From the NCBI GenBank assembly GCA_036525975.1, contig DATCZK010000192.1, positions 1-10,563 of the forward strand: a stretch of DNA of 10,563 bases, read 5' to 3'. The DNA comes from Quisquiliibacterium sp036525975. GTDB taxonomy: Bacteria; Pseudomonadota; Gammaproteobacteria; Burkholderiales; Burkholderiaceae_E. The stretch's first letter is position 1; each line of letters starts with the position of its first letter. The notes beneath the pieces are model-generated. The model did not search any database. It had not been told where the DNA came from and saw nothing but the letters and a program-made list of their open reading frames with translations. Shown here piece after piece: positions 6,078-10,563 of this stretch. Position numbers and translations under genes: made by a program.

Positions 6078-6563
6078 TCAGCGCGGGGCGCAAGCGGCGG
6101 CCAGCGCGCCGCGATAGGCCTCGAGGCAGCCCCGGGCCGCGTCGCGCCTGCGACGGGCGGGCTCGTCCCGGTCGGGGGCGGGCGTGCCCCAGACCGGTTG
6201 CGGAAAGTGCCTGTCGTCGCGCCAGCGCGGGATCACGTGCCAGTGCAGGTGCGCCACGACGTTGCCGAGGCTCGCGAGGTTGATCTTGTGGGGCGCGAAC
6301 ACCGCGCGCTGCGCGCGCTCGACGCGCCAGACCACCTCCATCAACCGGTTGCGGTCGGCGGGCGCGAGGTCGGTCATCTCGGCCACGTGCGCGGCCCAGA
6401 CCACGCGCGTGAACCCCGGGTAGTCGGGCTCGTCGGGGAGGATCACGCGCAGCTTGCGGTCGCGCCACACCACCTCGCCGCCCTCGCCTTCGCAAAGCGG
6501 GCAGCCGGGCGCCCCGCCACGCGCGGCGCGCGCGCCGCCCCTATCGCGTTGCTGCGCCGTCAT
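6078..6563 (-). CDS. HIT-family (histidine triad) protein
   Basis: The 161-residue protein carries the histidine triad HLHWHVIPR starting at residue 105 (His105, His107, His109); in the family the middle histidine is the nucleophile attacking the alpha-phosphate of nucleotide conjugates. Before it are conserved parts: CPLCEGEGGEVVWRDRKLRVILPDEPDYPGFTRVVW (21-56) and KINLASLGNVVAHLHWH. The CxxC at 21-24 is a probable zinc-ligand pair found in some HIT branches. Residues 1-20 are low-complexity and may be dispensable; the start at ATG 6563 lacks a strong ribosome site, so a later start cannot be excluded. The C-terminal ~40 residues are Arg/Ala-rich. The substrate is unknown; HIT proteins hydrolyse nucleoside phosphoramidates, Ap4A-like dinucleotides or adenylated intermediates. 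It is the first gene of the minus-strand block and is divergent from the TM2 gene. Confidence 0.93.
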   Translation of the reverse strand: MTAQQRDRGGARAARGGAPGCPLCEGEGGEVVWRDRKLRVILPDEPDYPGFTRVVWAAHVAEMTDLAPADRNRLMEVVWRVERAQRAVFAPHKINLASLGNVVAHLHWHVIPRWRDDRHFPQPVWGTPAPDRDEPARRRRDAARGCLEAYRGALAAACAPR

Positions 6564-6622
6564 GCCGCGCGTCGCCCGGTTGTCATACGATGATTGTAGG
6601 CTGACAGACCCGGGGAGAGCCG
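6564..6622. promoter_or_regulatory. Divergent promoter region between the HIT and TM2 genes
   Basis: These 59 bp must carry the promoters of both divergent genes unless they lie inside coding sequence. The middle is AT-richer than its surroundings and contains TTGTCA (6580-6585), TACGAT (6586-6591) and a small dyad TCAT-ACG-ATGA (6583-6593). TGTCA (6581-6585) and TGACA (6602-6606) form a wider inverted repeat. No -35/-10 pair with proper spacing stands out, so individual boxes are not assigned. Confidence 0.4.
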
Positions 6623-7024
6623 ATGAACGCGCGCAACGACACCCATCTCAAGAGCGTCGGATACATCCTGTGGATCTTCGGCTTCACCGGCGCGCACCGC
6701 TTCTACTACGGGCGGCCGATCTCGGGAACGATCTGGTTCTTCACGCTCGGCTTGCTCGGCATCGGCTGGCTGATCGACCTGTTCCTGATCCCGTCGATGG
6801 ACCGCGAAGCCGACCTGCGATTCCGCGAGGGCGAGATCAACTACACGGTGGCGTGGGTTCTGCTCACGTTCCTCGGGCTGTTCGGGGTGCACCGGATGTA
6901 CATCGGCAAGTGGCTCACCGGCATCGTGTACCTGCTCACGGCCGGCCTGCTCGGGCTGGGCTACCTGTACGACTTCTGGACGCTGAACGACCAGATCACG
7001 GTGCAAAACGCCCGGCGCGGCTGA
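6623..7024 (+). CDS. TM2 domain protein with two tandem TM2 repeats
   Basis: The 133-residue inner-membrane protein consists almost wholly of two TM2 units. Unit one (about 13-59) contains GFTGAHRFYYGRPISGTIWF followed by TLGLLGIGWLIDLFLIP; unit two (about 75-124) contains GLFGVHRMYIGKWLTGIVYL followed by TAGLLGLGYLYDFWTLN. Each has two hydrophobic helices joined by the conserved G-x-HR-x-Y-x-G turn and ends with the usual Asp before an aromatic or aliphatic run, giving four membrane helices. The ATG at 6623 has GGGGAG (6612-6617) at a normal distance. The stop is at 7022-7024. The link between units (SMDREADLRFREGEINYT) is hydrophilic. No molecular function is established for bacterial TM2 proteins. 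The gene stands alone on the plus strand, divergent from the HIT gene and convergent with the dehydrogenase. Confidence 0.93.
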   Translation: MNARNDTHLKSVGYILWIFGFTGAHRFYYGRPISGTIWFFTLGLLGIGWLIDLFLIPSMDREADLRFREGEINYTVAWVLLTFLGLFGVHRMYIGKWLTGIVYLLTAGLLGLGYLYDFWTLNDQITVQNARRG

Positions 7025-7064
7025 CCGGGCCTGCGCGCCGGCGGCGCCGACGACGACGCGATCT

Positions 7065-7088
7065 GCGCCGCGCCGCGCCGCGCCGCGC
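7065..7088. repeat. Short tandem repeat, unit GCGCC, nearly five copies
   Basis: The 64-bp spacer between two convergent genes ends in four perfect GCGCC copies plus GCGC, stopping one base before the TCA of the dehydrogenase stop codon (7089-7091). Such runs slip easily in replication. The rest of the spacer (7025-7064) holds a small GCGCC/GGCGC hairpin (7035-7047) but no T-run. Confidence 0.8.
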
Positions 7089-7856
7089 TCAGAACTTCGT
7101 GTAGCCGCCGTCGATCACGAATTGCTCGCCGGTGTGGTAGGCCGAGGCGTCGCTCGCGAGGTAGACGGCGATCCCGCCGAAGTCGTCGATCGTCCCCCAG
7201 CGACGCGCCGGAATGCGCGGCATCACCGCGCCGGCGAAGCGCTCGTCGGCCATCGCGCGCGCGGTCATGTCGGTTTCGATCCAGCCCGGCAGGATCGAGT
7301 TCACCCTGATCCGGTAGCGCGCGAGCTCCACCGCGAGCGCCCGCACGTACGAGGTGACCGCGCCCTTGGACGCGCCGTAGTGGCTGTTGCGCGCCGCGCC
7401 CTCGACCGCCGCCGTGCTGGCGGTGGCCACCAGCACGCCCCCCTGGCCGCGCGCCGACATGTGGCGGGCGGCCGCGCGAAAGGTGAAGAACACGCCGTCG
7501 ACGTTCACCCGCATCACCCGCCGGAACTCTTCGTGCGTCATCTCCAGCAGCGGGGTGGGCCGCGCCGACACGCCGGCGTTGGCGAAGCAGGCGTCGACCT
7601 TGCCCAGCGCCTGCACCGACGCGGCGAACGCGCGCTCGACCTGCGCCTCGTTGCCGATGTCGCAGACGAAGGCCTCGACCTGCCCGCCGTCGGCGGCGAG
7701 CGCGTCGCGCGCCGCCAGCGTCTTCGCCTCGTTCGAGCCCCAGATCGCGACGCTCGCGCCGGCGCCGAGCAGCGCGCGCGCCATCCCGAGCCCGATGCCG
7801 CCGTTGCCTCCGGTGACCACCGCGCAGCGGCCGCTCAGATCGAATGCCTCGTACAT
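7089..7856 (-). CDS. Classical short-chain dehydrogenase/reductase (SDR)
   Basis: The 255-residue protein is a full classical SDR. The Rossmann cofactor motif is TGGNGGIG at residues 15-22, CDIG at 65-68 contacts the adenine, and FANAG lies at 91-95. The catalytic tetrad is complete: Asn118, Ser147, Tyr160 and Lys164 (YGASK). PGWIETDM (190-197) follows and the C-terminus GEQFVIDGGYTKF is standard. The segment after beta-2 (WGSNEAK) shows neither a clear acidic NAD residue nor a basic NADP pair, so cofactor preference is unclear. It should oxidise an alcohol or reduce a ketone, resembling 3-oxoacyl-ACP reductase and glucose dehydrogenase types, but the substrate cannot be read. ATG 7856 is supported by GGAGG seven bases upstream (7864-7868). 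It begins 33 bp after the stop of the FAD/Fe-S oxidoreductase, so the two are probably co-transcribed. Confidence 0.95.
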   Translation of the reverse strand: MYEAFDLSGRCAVVTGGNGGIGLGMARALLGAGASVAIWGSNEAKTLAARDALAADGGQVEAFVCDIGNEAQVERAFAASVQALGKVDACFANAGVSARPTPLLEMTHEEFRRVMRVNVDGVFFTFRAAARHMSARGQGGVLVATASTAAVEGAARNSHYGASKGAVTSYVRALAVELARYRIRVNSILPGWIETDMTARAMADERFAGAVMPRIPARRWGTIDDFGGIAVYLASDASAYHTGEQFVIDGGYTKF

Positions 7857-7889
7857 GATTGTTCCTCCAGCCGATCGCCTGGCGCAGCC

Positions 7890-10563
7890 TCAGACCAGCA
7901 CGCGCTCGATGCCGCCCGCGTTGGCGCGCTCGACGTAGCGCTGCATCCAGTCGTCCCCGAGAAGGTGGCGCGCGAGCTCCACCACGATGTAGTCGGCCTT
8001 CGCGCCGGTGTCGCCTTCGTAGCGCGCGAGCCCCTGCAGGCAGGACGGGCACGCGGTGAGCACCTTCACCTCGCCCTCGAAGGGCCCGGCGCCGGGCGCG
8101 CCCGGCGCGCGCGCCGCGCCCACCCCGCGGCGCATCTCCTCTTCCTTGCGAAAGCGCACCTGCGTGGAGATGTCCGGACGCGTGACCGCGAGCGTGCCCG
8201 ACTCGCCGCAGCACCGGTCGTTGTTCTCGATGCGTCCGTTCACCGCCGAGTTCATCAGCGCGTTCACCACCTCGAGCGGCGCGTGCTGCTTCATCGGGCT
8301 GTGGCAGGGGTCGTGATAGACGTAGCGCGAGCCGGTGACGCCCTCGAGCGCGACGCCCTTCTCCATCAGGAACTCGTGGATGTCGACGATCCGGCAGCCG
8401 GGGAAGATCTTGTCGAACTCGTAGCCCTTCAACTGGTCATAGCAGGTGCCGCAACTCACCACCACGGTGCGGATGTCGAGGTAGTTCAGCGTGTTCGCCA
8501 CGCGGTGGAACAGCACGCGGTTGTCGGTGATGATCTTCTCGGCGCGGTCGAACTGGCCCGAGCCGCGCTGCGGGTAGCCGCAGCACAGGTAACCGGGCGG
8601 CAGCACGGTCTGCACGCCCACCTCCCAGAGCATCGCCTGCGTGGCGAGGCCCACCTGCGAGAACAGCCGCTCGGAGCCGCACCCGGGGAAGTAGAACACC
8701 GCTTCGGCGTCGACGCTGGTGGCGGCCGGGTCGCGGATGATCGGCACGTAGCGGCTGTCCTCGATGTCGAGCAGCGCGCGCGCGGTCTTCTTGGGCAGCG
8801 ACCCCGGCATCTTTCGGTTCACGAAGTGGATCACCTGCGCCCTGAGCGCCGGCTTGCCCACCGTGGCCGGCGGCTTGCGCCTCTGCGCGGCGCCGAAGCG
8901 GGCGAGCAGGTCGCTGGCGTAGCGCTGGGCGCGGTAGCCCACCCCCACCATCGCCGCGCGCGTGGCGCGGATCGTGTCGGGGTCGGTGGCGTTGAGGAAG
9001 AACATCGCGGCGGCGTTGCCGGCGTTGAACTTCTTCCGGCCCATCTTGCGCAGCAGGTTGCGCATGTTCATCGTGACGTCGCCGAAGTCGATGTCCACCG
9101 GGCACGGCGTCTCGCACTTGTGGCACACGGTGCAGTGGTCGGCCACGTCCGAGAACTCGTCCCAGTGGCGGATCGAGACCCCGCGGCGCGTCTGCTCCTC
9201 GTAGAGGAAGGCCTCGACCAGCAGCGAGGTGGCGAGGATCTTGTTGCGCGGCGAATAGAGCAGGTTCGCGCGCGGCACGTGCGTGGCGCACGCCGGCTTG
9301 CACTTGCCGCAGCGCAGGCAGTTCTTCACCGAGTCGGCGATCGCGCCGATGTCGGACGCCTGCAGGATCAGCGACTCCGCGCCCATCAGCCCGAAGCTGG
9401 GCGTGTAGGCGTTGCGCAGGTCGCCGCCCGCCATCAGCTTGCCGCGGTTGAACCGGCCCTGCGGATCGATGCGCTGCTTGTAGGCGCGGAACTCGGCGAT
9501 CTCGTCTTCGGCGAGGTAGGCGAGCTTGGTGATGCCGATGCCGTGCTCGCCCGAGATCACGCCGCCGAGCGAGCGCGCCAGCGCCATGATGCGCGCGACC
9601 GCCGCTTCGGCCTGCTTGAGCATCAGGTAGTCGTCGGAGTTCACCGGGATGTTGGTGTGCACGTTGCCGTCGCCCGCGTGCATGTGCAGCGCGACGAACA
9701 CGCGCGAACGCAGCACACGGCGATGCACCTCGTCGCAGCGCGCGACCAGCGGCGCGAAGGCCTGCCCGTGGAGGATCTTGGCGAGCGGGGCGCGCACCTC
9801 CAGCTTCCAGGAGATCCGGATCGAGCGATCCTGCAGAAGGTGAAAGAGCCGCTCGGGCGCGTCGCGGGCGCGATCGTGCGCCGGCGACGAGGCCCGCGCG
9901 ACGCGCTCGTCGACCGCGGCCTGCATCCGGCCCAGGCCGACCGCATCGAGACCCTCGCGCAGGCCCGCGAGCGGCCGGTCGACGTTGTCGATCAGCCACT
10001 GCCAGCGCGCGCGCACCTGGGCGATCAGCGCGAGCGCCTGGCGCAGGTGCTCCGAGATCAGCTCGTCCTCGCCCCTGTCGCCGCCCTCGCCCTCGCCCTC
10101 GCCCCGCGCCCGCGACGCCTGCGCGTCGACGATCGCGAAGTGCGGGTCGGCGCGCAGCGCGCCCTCGAGCTCGTCGAGCAGGCGCAGCTTGTTGCGCGTG
10201 GACAGCTCGATGTTGATGCGCTCGATGCCGTCGGTGTACTCGCCCATGCGCTCGAGCGGGATCACGACGTCCTCGTTGATCTTGAACGCGTTGGTGTGGC
10301 GGGCGATCGCCGCGGTGCGCGCCCGGTCGAGCCAGAACGACTTGCGCGCCTCGGGCGAGACCGCGACGAAACCCTCGCCCGAGCGCGCGTTGGCCATGCG
10401 CACGACCTCGGAGGTGGCGCGCGCCACGGCCGCCGCGTCGTCGCCCACGATGTCGCCGATCAGCACCATCTTGGGCAGGCCGCCGCGCCGGCTCTTGGTG
10501 GCATAGCCGACCGCACGCAGGTAGCGCTCGTCCAGGTGTTCCAGGCCGGCGAGGATCGCGCCG
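7890..10563 (-). CDS. FAD-linked oxidase / 4Fe-4S / CCG-domain fusion oxidoreductase (DUF3683-type), N-terminus outside window
   Basis: The frame runs off the right edge; 890 residues are visible and the first in-window ATG (10469) is internal. Numbering from that Met: the FAD-oxidase C-terminal domain covers about 1-345, with FKINEDVVIPLERMGEYTDGIERIN (62-86), HMHAGDGNVHTNIP (262-275) and GEHGIG (307-312). Two ferredoxin motifs follow: CLRCGKCKPAC (384-394) and CTVCHKCETPCP (446-457), each suited to one 4Fe-4S cluster. Two CCG domains, as in GlcF, LutA and HdrB, hold FPGCG (594-598), CC (629-630) and SCGTC (672-676), then DPC (720-722), RCCG (752-755) and CPSC (807-810). The design equals a D-lactate/glycolate dehydrogenase subunit joined to its Fe-S subunit, so electrons probably pass from a 2-hydroxy acid through FAD and Fe-S centres. 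The substrate is unknown. Low-complexity insertions occur at 120-135 and 785-799. The FAD-binding half and any DUF3683 region lie beyond the window. Confidence 0.93.
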   Translation of the reverse strand, partial: GAILAGLEHLDERYLRAVGYATKSRRGGLPKMVLIGDIVGDDAAAVARATSEVVRMANARSGEGFVAVSPEARKSFWLDRARTAAIARHTNAFKINEDVVIPLERMGEYTDGIERINIELSTRNKLRLLDELEGALRADPHFAIVDAQASRARGEGEGEGGDRGEDELISEHLRQALALIAQVRARWQWLIDNVDRPLAGLREGLDAVGLGRMQAAVDERVARASSPAHDRARDAPERLFHLLQDRSIRISWKLEVRAPLAKILHGQAFAPLVARCDEVHRRVLRSRVFVALHMHAGDGNVHTNIPVNSDDYLMLKQAEAAVARIMALARSLGGVISGEHGIGITKLAYLAEDEIAEFRAYKQRIDPQGRFNRGKLMAGGDLRNAYTPSFGLMGAESLILQASDIGAIADSVKNCLRCGKCKPACATHVPRANLLYSPRNKILATSLLVEAFLYEEQTRRGVSIRHWDEFSDVADHCTVCHKCETPCPVDIDFGDVTMNMRNLLRKMGRKKFNAGNAAAMFFLNATDPDTIRATRAAMVGVGYRAQRYASDLLARFGAAQRRKPPATVGKPALRAQVIHFVNRKMPGSLPKKTARALLDIEDSRYVPIIRDPAATSVDAEAVFYFPGCGSERLFSQVGLATQAMLWEVGVQTVLPPGYLCCGYPQRGSGQFDRAEKIITDNRVLFHRVANTLNYLDIRTVVVSCGTCYDQLKGYEFDKIFPGCRIVDIHEFLMEKGVALEGVTGSRYVYHDPCHSPMKQHAPLEVVNALMNSAVNGRIENNDRCCGESGTLAVTRPDISTQVRFRKEEEMRRGVGAARAPGAPGAGPFEGEVKVLTACPSCLQGLARYEGDTGAKADYIVVELARHLLGDDWMQRYVERANAGGIERVLV
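8089..8108. repeat. Perfect 20-bp palindrome inside the redox fusion gene
   Basis: The 20 bases are identical to their own reverse complement, centred between 8098 and 8099. They overlap a second perfect palindrome of 14 bp at 8084-8097. Both lie in the part that encodes the Ala-Pro-Gly stretch between the cysteine motifs of the second CCG domain. Confidence 0.85.
10083..10104. repeat. Hexanucleotide tandem repeat (GCCCTC on +), 3.7 copies
   Basis: Three perfect copies plus four bases lie inside the oxidoreductase gene. Read on the minus strand the unit is GAGGGC and encodes Glu-Gly, producing the EGEGEGG part of an acidic insertion at residues 123-130 (counted from the Met at 10469). The unit is six bases, so copy changes keep the frame. 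Confidence 0.85.

Noticed and set aside
8437..9999. A 520-codon minus-strand frame inside the redox fusion gene
   Set aside because: It is a frame shadow: Arg/Gly/Ala-rich with no motif. The other frame holds all cysteine motifs and the FAD-domain signatures.
10467..10469. ATG as the true start of the FAD/Fe-S gene
   Set aside because: The frame continues upstream with GAILAGLEHLDERYLRAVGYATKS-like sequence typical of the family, so the ATG is internal and the gene is cut by the window edge.
1..10563. CRISPR arrays, tRNA or rRNA genes, insertion sequences, defence or toxin-antitoxin genes
   Set aside because: No spaced direct repeats, cloverleaf-like segments, transposase motifs or small paired genes were found by reading both strands.

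Overview
The window is a dense, very GC-rich stretch of a bacterial chromosome with ordinary housekeeping and metabolic genes. Gene content and order suggest a betaproteobacterium, probably Burkholderiales or a relative. The pointers are DUF971–ubiE–Tim44-domain protein–ubiJ in series, a duplicated TM2 protein, and a large DUF3683-type FAD/4Fe-4S oxidoreductase. This placement rests on remembered gene neighbourhoods, not on a search. I see no tRNA, rRNA, CRISPR array, insertion sequence or phage gene.

Layout. Positions 2-547 (+) hold the C-terminal end of an MscS-type mechanosensitive channel that enters from outside the window. It converges on a long minus-strand block (6563 down to 584). 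In transcription order this block holds a HIT-family protein, a 586-residue protein that may belong to a PilZ-associated family, a DUF971 protein, UbiE (ubiquinone C-methyltransferase), a secreted or membrane Tim44-domain protein, UbiJ (lipid-binding ubiquinone assembly factor) and a PaiB-type FMN-binding protein. The gaps shrink from 107 and 66 bp at the top to 17 and 7 bp at the bottom, so at least DUF971-to-PaiB could be one operon. Its core is aerobic ubiquinone synthesis: UbiE is a C-methylation enzyme, and UbiJ is an accessory factor of the soluble Ubi complex. ubiB, which often follows ubiJ in this lineage, is not here; the PaiB-like gene takes that place.

A divergent 59-bp spacer (6564-6622) separates the HIT gene from a plus-strand gene for a four-helix protein built of two TM2 repeats (6623-7024). 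That gene converges on a second minus-strand unit (10563 down to 7089). This unit comprises a large FAD-linked oxidase, 4Fe-4S and CCG-domain fusion, truncated at its N-terminus by the window edge, and 33 bp downstream a classical short-chain dehydrogenase with a complete active site. Together they look like a redox pair acting on an unidentified hydroxy-acid or alcohol substrate.

The points of interest are local: the poorly characterised 586-residue protein, the PaiB gene in the usual ubiB position, a 20-bp perfect palindrome inside an Ala-Pro-Gly insertion of the redox fusion protein, a Glu-Gly tract made by a hexanucleotide repeat in the same protein, and an inverted repeat spanning two convergent stop codons. 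I found no convincing new multi-gene system.
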